45,852 nt of DNA from Pseudooceanicola sp. (GCF_029213205.1 NZ_JARGNH010000024.1:1-45852), one strand, 5' to 3'; counted from the stretch's first letter, positions 1 to 8,825 are shown. Notes: a model not told the origin generated them from the letters alone. Program-made: numbers and translations.

Positions 1-243
1 GAATTACTTCACTGCTGCCGGATATGTCGCAGGTTAAAGGCGGGACGCTTTAGGCAATGCCGACGCCCGCCGGGCTGGGCGGTTGAGATCGACCAGCAGA
101 CGCCCGAACTGGTGTTCTTTCAGCATGACAGCGGCACGCTCCTGTTCATCTGCCGCCCGGCGGGCCCGGCCCTTGCTGATGGCGCGCCGCTCGCCCGGAA
201 TGGGCCGGAGGTCCTCCGTCAGGCCTTCCGCTGGCGGCATTGA
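1..243 (+). CDS. 3' end of an unidentified gene (partial)
   Basis: A plus-strand frame is open from the first base to a TGA at 241-243 and ends in a protein-like tail (AVEIDQQTPELVFFQHDSG followed by a FICRPAG segment). Codons from about position 79 onward have the strong G/C third-base bias of the neighbouring genes. The first 75 bases are less convincing (many Cys and Arg), so the true frame may enter partway or the gene may be frayed here. It converges on the atp operon. I do not recognise the family. A minus-strand reading over the same bases is possible but less protein-like. Confidence 0.3.
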   Translation, partial: ELLHCCRICRRLKAGRFRQCRRPPGWAVEIDQQTPELVFFQHDSGTLLFICRPAGPALADGAPLARNGPEVLRQAFRWRH

Positions 244-279
244 CCACAAGGCGCCGCGCCCCCGCTTCCTCTGGTCCAA

Positions 280-334
280 AATATCCTCGGGGGGAGTCCG
301 GGCCTCGGCCCGGACGGGGGGCAGACAGCCCCCC
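280..334. repeat. Two consecutive GC-rich hairpins, intergenic repeat-like
   Basis: An AAATATCCTC box is followed by a perfect 8-bp inverted repeat (296-303 with 308-315, GTCCGGGC/GCCCGGAC) and then a perfect 7-bp one (316-322 with 328-334, GGGGGGC/GCCCCCC, loop AGACA). From memory, AAATATCC plus G-runs and hairpins resembles dispersed intergenic elements of Rhodobacteraceae. It lies between convergent genes, so it may also help terminate the plus-strand gene. Confidence 0.35.
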
Positions 335-358
335 GCAACTGCGCCGCCAGGCGTCACG

Positions 359-384
359 AAAAAGCCCGGCACATTGGCCGGGCT
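359..384 (-). terminator. Rho-independent terminator of the atp operon
   Basis: Read on the minus strand, a perfect 8-bp stem AGCCCGGC/GCCGGGCT (363-370 with 377-384, 6-nt loop) runs straight into a T tract (359-363). It lies 27 bp downstream of the b-subunit stop codon. Confidence 0.8.
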
Positions 385-410
385 CTTCCTGTCTGTCCAG
401 GGGCGCAAAT

Positions 411-974
411 TCAGTGCAGCTTGCTGCCCGCCTGGGTGATCGCCTCGTCGATCAGCTTGTTGGCCTGGGCCGCGCTGATCTCTTTGGCGATGACCTCGCG
501 CGCCACCGCGATGGCGACACTGGCGGCCTGGTCGCGCACCTCGTTCTCTGCCGCAGTCTGGGCCGAGGTGATCTGATCGTCCGCCGCAGCCAGACGCCGC
601 ATGATCGAAGCTTCGAGATCGACCTTGGCCTGATCGGCGGCAGAATTGGCCTCGGCCCTGGCGGTTTCGACGATGCGATCCGCCTGCGCCTGCACCTCTT
701 TCTGCTTGCGCTCGTAGCTGGCCAGCAGCGACTGCGCCTCGTCCCGCAGCTTGCGCGCCTCTTCCAGTTCCGAACGGATGCCATCGGCGCGCTTGTCCAG
801 CATGCCCCCCAGCAAGCCGGGAACCTTGAAGTAGACCAGTGTCCCGATGAACAGGATGAACGCCAGCAGCACCACGAAATTGGTGTTGTGCAGCGAAAAG
901 AACGGGCCGGTTGCGGCGGCCGCCGGGCTGGCGGCCAGCGCGGCAAGGGTTGAGATGGTGAAAGTCTTGCGCAT
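411..974 (-). CDS. atpF: F0F1 ATP synthase F0 subunit b
   Basis: Peripheral-stalk subunit b of the proton-translocating ATP synthase; it holds F1 stationary against the a subunit. The 187-residue protein has an N-terminal hydrophobic leader (residues 1-22, rich in Ala), one membrane span (about 32-50) and a long charged heptad-type helix from about 55 to the end, as expected for the b dimer. I chose ATG 974, which begins MRKTFTISTL; longer in-frame starts run inside the preceding gene. It is the last gene of atpI-B-E-b'-b, with only 4 bp between the b' stop and this start, and it ends just before a strong terminator. Family and position in the operon agree. Confidence 0.93.
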   Translation of the reverse strand: MRKTFTISTLAALAASPAAAATGPFFSLHNTNFVVLLAFILFIGTLVYFKVPGLLGGMLDKRADGIRSELEEARKLRDEAQSLLASYERKQKEVQAQADRIVETARAEANSAADQAKVDLEASIMRRLAAADDQITSAQTAAENEVRDQAASVAIAVAREVIAKEISAAQANKLIDEAITQAGSKLH

Positions 975-978
975 ATCC

Positions 979-1524
979 CTACCCCTTGACCCGGTCTTCG
1001 ACAGCGCCGTCGATGGTGCCCTTGTCGGCCTTGAAGCCGAGTGTGGTGACCAGTTCGGCAGCGACGTCCTTGGCCACGGCCCGGATGCCGTCGACGGCCC
1101 CGGCGCGAATCTCGGCAATCGCTTTTTCGCCTTCCGCAGTCTTGACGGAAATCTGGGTGTCCGCCTTGGCGATGGCGGCGTTCAGATCGGCCTGGATTTC
1201 GGCCTTGGCCTCGGCAGCGATCCGGCCCGCTTCGACGCGGGCATCGGCCAGCGCCTTGTCATAGGCCTGCTCGGCTTCTTCGGCCTTACGCTTCAGATCA
1301 TTGGCGGCGGCAATGTCGTTGGTGATCGTGCTCGCCCGATGTGCCAGAACTGCACCGATGCGCGGCAGCGCCACCCGGTTCAGGATCAGGTAGATCACGA
1401 CAAGCGTGACGACCAGCCAGAAGATCTGGTTGGGGAAATGCGCGAAATCGAGCTGCGGCATCCCCGCGCCCGACGCAGCGTGATCCGCAGCCTCTGCCAC
1501 GGCACCATGCGTTTCAGTAGCCAT
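979..1524 (-). CDS. atpX: F0F1 ATP synthase F0 subunit b'
   Basis: Second, divergent peripheral-stalk subunit, as found in photosynthetic bacteria and alphaproteobacteria, which pairs with b to form a heterodimeric stator. 181 residues: short acidic N-terminus, one membrane span at about 33-52 (ending near [12 protein letters not shown]) and a long coiled-coil helix rich in Ala, Glu and Lys. ATG 1524 is preceded by AGGAGG with 5-nt spacing, which settles the start. It sits between subunit c and subunit b, in the usual order for this group. The symbol varies between databases (atpX, atpG, atpF2). Confidence 0.92.
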   Translation of the reverse strand: MATETHGAVAEAADHAASGAGMPQLDFAHFPNQIFWLVVTLVVIYLILNRVALPRIGAVLAHRASTITNDIAAANDLKRKAEEAEQAYDKALADARVEAGRIAAEAKAEIQADLNAAIAKADTQISVKTAEGEKAIAEIRAGAVDGIRAVAKDVAAELVTTLGFKADKGTIDGAVEDRVKG

Positions 1525-1606
1525 GTGATCCTCCTGGGAACCCAATGTTACCACGGATGAGGGCCGCTTCAGACCCCCATCCGCGTGTAAGGATGGAGAG
1601 CCTGGA

Positions 1607-1831
1607 TCAGACGGCGAACATCAGCAGCAGGGCGACGAGGAAGGCAAAGATGCCCAGGGCCTCGGCGAATGCGATACCGATGAACAGCGTTGCGGTCTGC
1701 GAGGCAGCCGCCGACGGGTTGCGCAGGGCGCCGGACAGGAAGTTGCCCGCAACGTTACCCACACCGATTGCGGCTGCGCCGGAACCGATTGCTGCGAGGC
1801 CTGCGCCGATATGTGCCAGATCGCCTTCCAT
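1607..1831 (-). CDS. atpE: F0F1 ATP synthase F0 subunit c
   Basis: Proton-carrying rotor ring subunit. 74 residues form the standard two-helix hairpin: a Gly/Ala-rich first helix ([17 protein letters not shown]), a polar loop with RNPSAA around residues 37-42, and a second helix containing Glu57, the proton-binding carboxylate, in the context [13 protein letters not shown]. There is no sodium-type signature that I can see. AAGGAG precedes the ATG at good spacing. The 92-bp gap to atpB upstream and the 82-bp gap downstream fit the known habit of separating atpE for high expression. Confidence 0.97.
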   Translation of the reverse strand: MEGDLAHIGAGLAAIGSGAAAIGVGNVAGNFLSGALRNPSAAASQTATLFIGIAFAEALGIFAFLVALLLMFAV

Positions 1832-1923
1832 GATACTCTCCTTAGTTTGGTAATTGGTGATTTCAGATGATGAGCGCGAACGCCCGGGTTAAGCGGTAGG
1901 CTGCGCGCTTGCCACGCACGACC

Positions 1924-2853
1924 TTAGTGCGACGGGTGCAGCGCATCCTTCAGATACACGCAGGTCAGAATGGTAAAGACGTAGGCCTGGATGAACGACA
2001 CCAGCACCTCAAGCCCGTACATCGCGGCGACGGCGACCACCGACAGCGGCGCGATGGCGGCGATTGCGGCAAAGCCTGCGAACACCTTGATCACGGCGTG
2101 ACCGGCCATCATGTTGCCGGCCAGACGCACCGAATGGCTGACGGGCCGCACGAAATAAGAGATCAGTTCGATGATCGCCAGCACCGGACGCAGCGCCAGC
2201 GGCGCCGATTTCACCCAGAACAATTCCAGGAAATGCGCACCGTTCTTGACGAACCCAAGGATGGTGACGGTAAAGAACACCGCAAAGGCCAGCACCGCAG
2301 TCACCGCGATATGGCTGGTGGTGGTAAAGGCCATCGGCAGCAGGCCAAGGAAATTGGCAAAGACGATGAACATGAACAGCGTCATGACATAGGGGAAATA
2401 CTTGATCCCGTCCTTGCCGGTCACATCCTCGATCATCTTGTAGACAAAGCCATAGGCCAGTTCCGCAACCGACTGGGTCCGGTTCGGGATCGTGGCGCGT
2501 TTCGAGGTGCCGAGGATCAGCAGCACGACAATGGCCAGAACCGTGATCGCCATCCACAGGGTCACATTGGTGATCGTGTACCAGTGGACCTGTTGAATGC
2601 CGGCCTCGAAAAGATTGATCGCGACTGAGCCTCCAGCCTCGACCTCCAGCGCCTGCTTGGCAGTGAGAGCGACTTCATGCCCGCTCTCCGTCAGCCCTGT
2701 AAGCCCTTCCCCCCCGGAGCCGGGTTCACCCAGAGCCACGACATTATCATACGCCTGAAAGAGCGGTTTCACGATGAACTGATCCATCGGGTGAAAGGCG
2801 AGACCGCCCTCTGCCCCGTGTGCCGCCGCTTCGCCCTGCGCTTCCGTCGCCAT
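1924..2853 (-). CDS. atpB: F0F1 ATP synthase F0 subunit a
   Basis: Stator channel subunit that carries protons to and from the c ring. 309 residues. It begins [10 protein letters not shown] and has the group's [12 protein letters not shown] motif at 21-32, five or so membrane spans from about 100 on, the essential Arg243 in [12 protein letters not shown], and the last helix motif [15 protein letters not shown]. Odd feature: between [12 protein letters not shown] and [13 protein letters not shown] lie about 55 residues rich in Gly, Glu and Ala that I do not expect; related proteins are nearer 250 residues. The start lies 2 bp from the atpI stop, so the two are translationally coupled. Confidence 0.95.
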   Translation of the reverse strand: MATEAQGEAAAHGAEGGLAFHPMDQFIVKPLFQAYDNVVALGEPGSGGEGLTGLTESGHEVALTAKQALEVEAGGSVAINLFEAGIQQVHWYTITNVTLWMAITVLAIVVLLILGTSKRATIPNRTQSVAELAYGFVYKMIEDVTGKDGIKYFPYVMTLFMFIVFANFLGLLPMAFTTTSHIAVTAVLAFAVFFTVTILGFVKNGAHFLELFWVKSAPLALRPVLAIIELISYFVRPVSHSVRLAGNMMAGHAVIKVFAGFAAIAAIAPLSVVAVAAMYGLEVLVSFIQAYVFTILTCVYLKDALHPSH

Positions 2854-2854
2854 G

Positions 2855-3184
2855 TCAGCCCTCTTTATCTCGTTCGGCCTGTTCGGCCATTTGTTTTGCC
2901 TGCACCTCTTGCGCGGTGCGCAGCATTGTCTTGATCCCGGCCGCGAAGCCGATGAACGTGAACACGATCAGCCCCCAGGGCAGCGTTCCCGCCAAAATAT
3001 CCAGCCCGTAACCCAGCACCGCCCCGATCCCGAGACCGGCCACCAGCTCGGTCACCATCCGCCAGGCGATATTGGCCTGGGAATAATGCTCGTCCTTGCG
3101 AGGGCCCGGTTCCTGCGCCTTGCGCGCCACCGCCAACCGCTCCTCAAGCTGCGCCATGCGCTCCTTTTGGTCAGGTTCGGCCAC
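2855..3184 (-). CDS. atpI: ATP synthase protein I (AtpI/AtpQ-like)
   Basis: Small membrane protein encoded first in many atp operons, linked to c-ring assembly and Mg2+ supply. With the GTG start at 3184 the product is 109 residues: a charged helix (about 6-30), then two membrane spans (about 42-62 and 68-88) with Gly-rich [13 protein letters not shown] and FIGFAAGI segments, and a charged tail. GTG 3184 is chosen because AAGGGG lies just upstream and the size then matches the family; an ATG 42 bp further upstream is possible. It starts the minus-strand atp operon. Confidence 0.85.
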   Translation of the reverse strand: MAEPDQKERMAQLEERLAVARKAQEPGPRKDEHYSQANIAWRMVTELVAGLGIGAVLGYGLDILAGTLPWGLIVFTFIGFAAGIKTMLRTAQEVQAKQMAEQAERDKEG

Positions 3185-3435
3185 CGAAACACCCCTTCGG
3201 ACATCCGCGCTGTTGCTATGCGCCATCGGGGCCTGAGTCAAGCGGCCGGGAAATCCCGCCCGCCACCAACCAAGCATTTGTTTTCAATTGGTAAACTTAG
3301 ATGCCCCGTGTCTTCTCCGAGCGCCAAAACCGGGCGTCGGCCCATCGCACCCCCTGCCCGGCTCATTCAACCGTCCAGTTGAACGATTACACGCCCGACC
3401 TTGACCGCCCCGGCGTCGCACGGCTTATGGGGGCG

Positions 3436-3801
3436 ATGACACGCGATCTCGATCAGGTCTTTTCGGCCCTTGCCGACCCGACGCGGCGGCGCATCCTCGC
3501 CATGCTGCTTGAGGATGACATGGCGGTCACCGATGTTGCTGAGCCGTTCGAGATGTCGCTGGCCGCCGTATCCAAGCATCTGGGTATCCTGACCCGCGCC
3601 GGGCTGATCAGCCAGGACAAGCGTGGCCGGATCACCTGGTGCAAGCTGGAGCCGGGCGGGCTGCATGCCGCCTCGGTCTGGATGCAGGGGTTCGGCCAAT
3701 TCGAGCCGGTAAACCTGGATGATTTCGAACGCTTCCTGGCGGCCGAGCTGACGCTGGACGCCGACCCGGGCCTCGACACAGATGAGAGCGTGATGGAATA
3801 A
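3436..3801 (+). CDS. ArsR-family transcriptional regulator
   Basis: Winged-helix DNA-binding repressor or activator. The core LDQVFSALADPTRRRIL, a recognition helix region MSLAAVSKHLGILTRAGLI and the wing KRGRITWCKLEP are classic ArsR features. No CxC metal motif of the ArsR/SmtB metal sensors is visible, so a metal ligand is unlikely; relatives of this type often control neighbouring metabolic or SRPBCC genes. I place the start at ATG 3436 (121 residues), where family similarity begins. The frame is open back to ATG 3301, giving 166 residues, and neither start has a good ribosome binding site. It is divergent from the atp operon. Confidence 0.85.
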   Translation: MTRDLDQVFSALADPTRRRILAMLLEDDMAVTDVAEPFEMSLAAVSKHLGILTRAGLISQDKRGRITWCKLEPGGLHAASVWMQGFGQFEPVNLDDFERFLAAELTLDADPGLDTDESVME

Positions 3802-3867
3802 TCACGAGTCCCGAAATTGCCCGCGCCTTGCCCGAATGCCGCCCTATTCCGCCGATATCCCGGTCTC

Positions 3868-4452
3868 ATGACCACATCCTCCCCCCTTGCGCCGCATGGC
3901 GACCTCAACGGCGCCCCGGCGTCGGCCTCGCAACCTCGCCCAGCGCTTCAATACACTGCGCCAACCACCCCCGCACCGACGTGCCCGACCGAGCAACCGG
4001 CAGCGCCGATGTTCGGCAACATCTCGATGCGCGACCACGCAGCCTGTCGATTCGCCCAATACCGCCGCAAGTCCGAGGCCCCGCGCCAGGCGAAGACCGG
4101 CCGGGGCACCGACATTCTGGACAGTATTCTGTTGTTGTTTGCGGTCTGCGCCCTGTTGCTGCCAACCACTGTCGGATATGCGTTGGCGACCGCCGCCGCA
4201 CAGAGCCTGATCGGCCTGCCCTTCGCAGTGCTGATGTTCGTCAGCCCCTTTGCCCTGATGGCGCTGCTGCCGCTGCGCTTGATCCATCTGGCATTGGACG
4301 GGCTGTTCGGCATCCGCCTGCGGATAAGCCTGCTGGCGCCGCTGTCGCTGGTCTGTCTGGCGATGTTCCTGATGCTGGGACCGCTGAACATCCGGCCCGC
4401 GCTGACGGCCACCGCCATCGCCCCGGTCAGCAGCATGCCATCCTTGTCCTGA
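3868..4452 (+). CDS. Hypothetical three-span membrane protein
   Basis: 194 residues if it starts at ATG 3868. The first 75 residues are soluble and rich in Pro, Ala and Thr, followed by a basic stretch (RRKSEAPRQAKTGRG) and three hydrophobic segments at about 85-105, 112-140 and 151-172. I do not recognise the family. Third-position G/C bias supports coding in this frame. The start is uncertain: the frame is open to ATG 3817 and there is no clear ribosome binding site. It lies 66 bp after the ArsR gene on the same strand and may be its target. Confidence 0.6.
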   Translation: MTTSSPLAPHGDLNGAPASASQPRPALQYTAPTTPAPTCPTEQPAAPMFGNISMRDHAACRFAQYRRKSEAPRQAKTGRGTDILDSILLLFAVCALLLPTTVGYALATAAAQSLIGLPFAVLMFVSPFALMALLPLRLIHLALDGLFGIRLRISLLAPLSLVCLAMFLMLGPLNIRPALTATAIAPVSSMPSLS

Positions 4453-4516
4453 TCCGAACCCGACCAGTCGCAGCACCGGTAGAAGCGCGCCCCTGCCGGG
4501 CGCGCTTGCCGGGCGC

Positions 4517-5386
4517 CTAGCCCTCATCCTTTAGCAACAGCACCAACGCCACGATGGTCAGCCCGACCCCGCTGAGCACCAGCAGCGGCGGCACCTCGTG
4601 GCCCAGCGCGATTTCCCAGACAATCACCCAGGTCGGGGTGAAATAGGTATAGGCCATCACCTTGGCCGAGGGCAGATGCAGGGTGGCGAATTGCAACAGG
4701 GTAAAGGTCGTGGCGCTGGCAATGACCGAGACATAGGCCAAGGTGATCCAGACGATCGGCGGCAGCGCCATCCAATCGGTGCTCAGGATATCCGGCCAGG
4801 CATAGGCGCTCAGCACCAGCCAGCCCGCCACCAATGTGCCAAAAGTGAACACCACCGGCGGCTCGCCCCGGTTCAGCTTGGCCACCAGCGGCGTATAGAT
4901 CGCATGCGCCAGACAGCCCCAGAAGAAAATCGCCTCGCCGCGGCCGATCTGCATCTGCAGCAGGGCGTTCAGATCGGCGCGAAAGATCACCCATAGCGCC
5001 CCCGCCGCGCCAATCGCCAGCGCCAGCGCCATCCGGGGCGTGGTGATCTGGCGCAGCAGGACCCAGCCCGCCAGCGCCGACATCACCGGGGTCAGGGTGA
5101 ACACCGCCGAGGTTGACACCGCCGAGGCGGTTTTCAGCCCCTCGAACATCAGCACGAAATAGATTGCGAAAATGCCACCCAGCAGCGGATAGCGCCAGGG
5201 CGCGCGCAGAGCACTGCGCGGGATCCCGGTGGTGGCCGCGGCAACGCTGCCGACGATGATCGCTGCAATCAGGAACCGCACCGCATTCATCGCCGAGGGC
5301 GAGACATGCGGCGCCGCCAGCGCGCCGAGCGAAAACGACCCCGCCACCAGCACCGAAAAGGCCAGCATCGCGACATGGCCTTGCAT
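4517..5386 (-). CDS. EamA/DMT-family transporter
   Basis: Inner-membrane drug/metabolite exporter of the EamA (RhaT-like) family. 289 residues from ATG 5386 with about ten hydrophobic spans arranged as two similar halves (the first starting HVAMLAFSVLVAGSF, the second at about 150), the usual size for this family. Substrates in the family include amino acids, nucleosides and other small metabolites and cannot be read from sequence. A GTG at 5419 overlaps the stop of the upstream LysR gene as GTGA and is an alternative start. The close coupling suggests the LysR protein controls this exporter. Confidence 0.88.
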   Translation of the reverse strand: MQGHVAMLAFSVLVAGSFSLGALAAPHVSPSAMNAVRFLIAAIIVGSVAAATTGIPRSALRAPWRYPLLGGIFAIYFVLMFEGLKTASAVSTSAVFTLTPVMSALAGWVLLRQITTPRMALALAIGAAGALWVIFRADLNALLQMQIGRGEAIFFWGCLAHAIYTPLVAKLNRGEPPVVFTFGTLVAGWLVLSAYAWPDILSTDWMALPPIVWITLAYVSVIASATTFTLLQFATLHLPSAKVMAYTYFTPTWVIVWEIALGHEVPPLLVLSGVGLTIVALVLLLKDEG

Positions 5387-5415
5387 CGGCCGCCGGACTC
5401 GAGAGGCGCGGGCTC

Positions 5416-6297
5416 TCACGCCGGATGATCCATCTTGAACCAGTCCTTCAGAAAGGTCAGGAACGCCTGCACCTTGGTGGTGCGGTGCAGATCCATATGG
5501 GTGACCAGCCACAATCGGCTCTGCCAATCCGCGATCGCCGGATGCACCTCGATCAACTCGGGGTTATGCGCCGCCAGATCGCGGCGCAGAAAGCCGAGGC
5601 CAATCCCCGACAACACCGCCTGTTTCACCGCCAGGTCATCGCCCGACCGGAACACGATCTGCCGTGCCGGCACGCTGTCGCGCAGCCATTTGGAAAACGG
5701 CGCCCGGCTGGCCGGGTCATCCGAGCCGACAAAGCGATGCTGCGTCACCTCGGACTCGGTTTCCGGCTGGCCGTGACGGGCGATGTAATCGGGGCTGGCG
5801 TAGATCGACCAATCCAGCTGCATGAATTGCTGCACCACATTGTCGGGCTGCTGTGGCGGGCTGCCCGCCCGGATCGCCACATGCGCCTCGCCATATTCCA
5901 GCCGGAACAGCCGCGACGAGGTCAGATAGCGCAGGATCACATCCGGATAGGTGGTCTGGAACGCCGCCAGCGCCGGCACCAGCAATTCGCTGAACCCGCT
6001 GAGCGTGGTGATCACCAATTCGCCGGTCACCGCATTGCCACGGCCCTTGATCCGCCCCGCCAGCTGACCGAACTGATCGTCGGTGGCCTGCGCCACCCGC
6101 AACAGGTCCTGGCCCGCCTCGGTCGGGGTATAGCCCCGGGCATGGCGCTGAAACAGTTTGACCCCCAGCCGGGTTTCCAGCGCATCAACATGGCGAATGA
6201 CGGTGGCATGGTGCACCCCCAGCGCTTCGGCAGCGCCGGATACCGTGCCCAGCCGGGCGACGTGAAACGCGGTGCGGATCTCATCCCAATTGTCCAT
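5416..6297 (-). CDS. LysR-family transcriptional regulator
   Basis: 293 residues. The N-terminal helix-turn-helix (about 5-60) reads LGTVSGAAEALGVHHATVIR then HVDALETRLGVKLFQRHARG, the standard LysR layout, followed by a periplasmic-binding-like effector domain (about 90-290). LysR proteins bind DNA as tetramers and respond to a small co-inducer. Here the gene is transcribed in the same direction as, and overlaps or abuts, the EamA transporter, unlike the more usual divergent arrangement. The ATG at 6297 has GGAGGG just upstream (read from GAGTGGAGGGGCC). Confidence 0.93.
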   Translation of the reverse strand: MDNWDEIRTAFHVARLGTVSGAAEALGVHHATVIRHVDALETRLGVKLFQRHARGYTPTEAGQDLLRVAQATDDQFGQLAGRIKGRGNAVTGELVITTLSGFSELLVPALAAFQTTYPDVILRYLTSSRLFRLEYGEAHVAIRAGSPPQQPDNVVQQFMQLDWSIYASPDYIARHGQPETESEVTQHRFVGSDDPASRAPFSKWLRDSVPARQIVFRSGDDLAVKQAVLSGIGLGFLRRDLAAHNPELIEVHPAIADWQSRLWLVTHMDLHRTTKVQAFLTFLKDWFKMDHPA

Positions 6298-6352
6298 GGC
6301 CCCTCCACTCTGTGCGCTAGAAAACTCAGAGTCGTATCAATGCCTGTTGCGT

Positions 6353-6626
6353 GCGAATGTGCAAGGGTCTCGTATCGCCGCCTTTGCGGTCTTTGTCCGC
6401 CGGGTGCAACTGATCCTCGACCAGCGCGCGGCGTGATCTCGCCGAGCGGAGCGAGGCGGTGGTGGAGGACGACCGGGGCGATGATCAGATCACCACCTAT
6501 CGCCCGGCCCTGAACCTGACCGGCAACGGCGCCGGATCGATCCCCGTTGTCGCGGCCTATACCAACGGCCCCGGGTCCCGGCGCCTTGTCGAGGCGATCA
6601 ATGCCTGGCTGACAGCCAGCCGCTGA
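6353..6626 (+). pseudogene. Frameshifted gene remnant of unknown family
   Basis: A protein-like stretch reads RIAAFAVFVRRVQLILDQRA in one frame up to a TGA at 6434-6436. The adjacent frame then continues naturally as ARRDLAERSEAVVEDD and ends ALNLTGNGAGSIPVV ... LVEAINAWLTASR with TGA at 6624-6626. Joining the two frames near 6433 gives a continuous protein without a recognisable start, so I read it as a decayed, 5'-truncated gene. G/C third-position bias is kept. I cannot name the family. It fills most of the 543-bp gap between the LysR gene and ffh. Confidence 0.4.
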
Positions 6627-6840
6627 GGCGGCCCGTTGCCATGGTCAGACCCCGCCAAGCTTGACTCGCCCGCGACAGGCTTTTACACGCAGCCGCAGCA
6701 TCCGGAGGAGTCACACCTTCCGGTCTCTGATCAACAGGGATCGCCCCCCACCAGCGTGTTACGCCCGTGGGGGCATTTGCGTATTGTGCGCTTCGATCCT
6801 AAATCGGAGCATATGGGAACCGGCGAAAGGGCCATGAAAC

Positions 6841-8361
6841 GTGTTTGAAAACCTATCCGAACGCCTTTCCGGTGTCTTTGACCGGCTGACCAAACAGGGC
6901 GCCCTGTCCGACGATGATGTGAAAACCGCGCTGCGCGAGGTCCGGGTGGCACTGCTTGAGGCCGATGTCTCGCTGCCGGTGGCGCGCGACTTCATCAAGG
7001 CGGTGCAGGAGAAGGCGACCGGCCAGGCGATCACCAAATCGATCTCACCGGGCCAACAGGTCGTCAAGATCGTGCATGACGAGCTGGTGCATGTGCTGAC
7101 CGGCGACAGCGATCCCGGCAAGCTCAAGATCGACAATGCCCCGGCACCGATCCTGATGGTCGGGTTGCAAGGCTCGGGCAAGACGACAACCACCGCCAAG
7201 CTGGCCAAGCGGCTGAAAGAGCGGGACGGCAAGCGGGTGCTGATGGCCTCGCTCGACGTCAACCGCCCGGCGGCGATGGAACAACTGCAGATCCTTGGCG
7301 TGCAGATCGGCGTTGACACCCTGCCGATCGTCAAGGGCGAGGATCCGGTCAAGATCGCCAAACGGGCCAAGACGCAGGCCAGCCTCGGCGGTTATGATGT
7401 CTATATGCTCGACACCGCCGGGCGGCTGCATATCGACGCCGAGCTGATCCAGCAGGCCGCCGATGTCCGCGACGTGGTCAACCCACGCGAAACCTTGCTG
7501 GTGGTCGACGGGCTGACCGGTCAGGTCGCGGTCGAGGTGGCACAGGAATTCGACGACAAGATCGGTGTCACCGGCGTGGTGCTGACCCGGATGGATGGCG
7601 ACGGGCGCGGCGGTGCCGCCCTGTCGATGCGCGCCGTCACCGGCAAGCCGATCCGCTTTGTCGGCCTCGGCGAGAAGATGGAGGCGATCGAGACTTTCGA
7701 GCCCGAACGCATCGCTGGCCGTATCCTCGGCATGGGCGACATCGTGGCGCTGGTCGAAAAAGCACAGCAGACCATCGAGGCCGAACAGGCCGAACGCATG
7801 ATGAAACGGTTCGCCAAGGGCCAGTTCAACATGAACGACATGCGCGAACAATTAGGCCAGATGCTCAAGATGGGCGGCATGGAGGGGGTGATGGGCATGC
7901 TCCCCGGCATGGGCAAGATGACCAAACAGGTCAAGGACGCCGGGTTCGATGACAGCGCCATCAAGCATCAGATCGCCCTGATCCAGTCGATGACCAAGAA
8001 GGAACGGGCCAATCCGGCCCTGCTACAGGCCAGCCGCAAAAAGCGCATCGCCAAGGGCGCCGGGATGGAAGTGCAGGATCTGAACCGTCTGATCAAGATG
8101 CACCGCCAGATGGCGGACATGATGAAGAAGATGGGCAAGATGGGCAAAGGCGGGATGCTGAAACAGGCGATGAAGGGGATGATGGGCAAGGATGGCGGCG
8201 GCATGCCCGATCCGGCCCAGATGGACCCCAAGGCGCTGGAAGCGGCGGCCAAGCAGATGGGCCGGACGATGCCCGGTGGCAAGATGCCCGGTGGCTTGCC
8301 GGGTCTGGGTGGTGGCGGCGCGCTGCCCCCGGGGTTGAGCGGGTTCGGGAAGAAGAAGTGA
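6841..8361 (+). CDS. ffh: Signal recognition particle protein Ffh (SRP54)
   Basis: GTPase that binds signal sequences of nascent membrane proteins with 4.5S RNA and docks with FtsY. 506 residues: N-terminal helical bundle (1-90), GTPase domain with P-loop GLQGSGKTT (108-116), DTAGR (191-195) and TRMDGDGRGGAAL near 251-263, and a Met-rich M domain from about 300 with KMHRQMADMMKKMGKMGKG. The C-terminal tail (about 455-506) is Gly/Pro/Met-rich. Start is GTG 6841 with AAAGGG 12 nt upstream; the ATG 7 bp earlier is in another frame. It begins the long housekeeping run to rpmE. No 4.5S RNA gene is visible beside it. Confidence 0.97.
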   Translation: MFENLSERLSGVFDRLTKQGALSDDDVKTALREVRVALLEADVSLPVARDFIKAVQEKATGQAITKSISPGQQVVKIVHDELVHVLTGDSDPGKLKIDNAPAPILMVGLQGSGKTTTTAKLAKRLKERDGKRVLMASLDVNRPAAMEQLQILGVQIGVDTLPIVKGEDPVKIAKRAKTQASLGGYDVYMLDTAGRLHIDAELIQQAADVRDVVNPRETLLVVDGLTGQVAVEVAQEFDDKIGVTGVVLTRMDGDGRGGAALSMRAVTGKPIRFVGLGEKMEAIETFEPERIAGRILGMGDIVALVEKAQQTIEAEQAERMMKRFAKGQFNMNDMREQLGQMLKMGGMEGVMGMLPGMGKMTKQVKDAGFDDSAIKHQIALIQSMTKKERANPALLQASRKKRIAKGAGMEVQDLNRLIKMHRQMADMMKKMGKMGKGGMLKQAMKGMMGKDGGGMPDPAQMDPKALEAAAKQMGRTMPGGKMPGGLPGLGGGGALPPGLSGFGKKK

Positions 8362-8825
8362 ACCTTGCGGCGGCATATCTCTCGGTGATCGGCCTGTCGG
8401 CCTTGCCGGCGCTGGCGCTGGCGCAGGAGGTCGATCCGCGCGCGCTGGAAAGCTGTGCGCGCGACGGCGCGAGCTTTGTGGCGATTGCGAAATGCCTGCC
8501 CGAGGAACATGTCGGACTGCAAATGCTCGACACCATCGCGCGCGACAGCTTTTTCGGCGCTGCGGGCACGGATCTCTCTGAGCGCTGCCTCGGGCTGAAC
8601 GACGGCAAATACACCGGTGCCTGGTCCTGCGCCTCAAGCGCCATCGACGCGGCGGTGCAGCTGGGCCACCGCCTGCCCAAAGGCAGCCGGATCGACGACC
8701 CGTTGTTCAACGGCCTGAACCGCCCTGAATTGATGGCCCGCCTGGAGGAGTCCGAAAAGGCGGCCAAAGCGCTGTTTCCCGAAAAGACCCTTTGGGGCGG
8801 CAACATGTATCGGGCGCTGAAATGA
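8358..8825 (+). CDS. Hypothetical secreted protein
   Basis: 155 residues starting at GTG 8358, which overlaps the ffh stop as GTGA. Residues 1-22 form a signal peptide ending ALA-QE. The mature part holds four cysteines (33, 46, 77, 91), suitable for two disulfides in the periplasm, and a CLGLNDGKYTGAWSCAS segment. I do not recognise a named domain; it resembles small Cys-containing periplasmic proteins found after ffh in related genomes only by my recollection. The following GNAT gene overlaps it as ATGA, so it is part of the same translation chain. Confidence 0.75.
   Translation: MNLAAAYLSVIGLSALPALALAQEVDPRALESCARDGASFVAIAKCLPEEHVGLQMLDTIARDSFFGAAGTDLSERCLGLNDGKYTGAWSCASSAIDAAVQLGHRLPKGSRIDDPLFNGLNRPELMARLEESEKAAKALFPEKTLWGGNMYRALK

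Noticed and set aside
34-408. Minus-strand frame of 124 codons opposite the first gene fragment
   Set aside because: It runs through the double hairpin and the atp terminator, and the plus frame has better codon bias.
3280-3300. GTTT...AAAC palindrome around CAATTG upstream of the ArsR frame
   Set aside because: The two symmetries have different centres and the arms are only 4 bp, too weak to call an operator.
5425-6513. Plus-strand frame of 362 codons opposite the LysR gene
   Set aside because: It is rich in His, Arg and Gln with no recognisable motif; it is the antisense shadow of a clear LysR gene.
6627-6840. 4.5S (SRP) RNA gene or a small protein gene upstream of ffh
   Set aside because: The conserved SRP RNA hairpin sequence is absent; a 70-codon frame here lacks coding bias and runs into ffh. 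A weak CCCCCAC/GTGGGGG hairpin near 6745-6772 is the only structure seen.
7045-7851. Minus-strand frame of 268 codons inside ffh
   Set aside because: Antisense shadow of a universally conserved gene.
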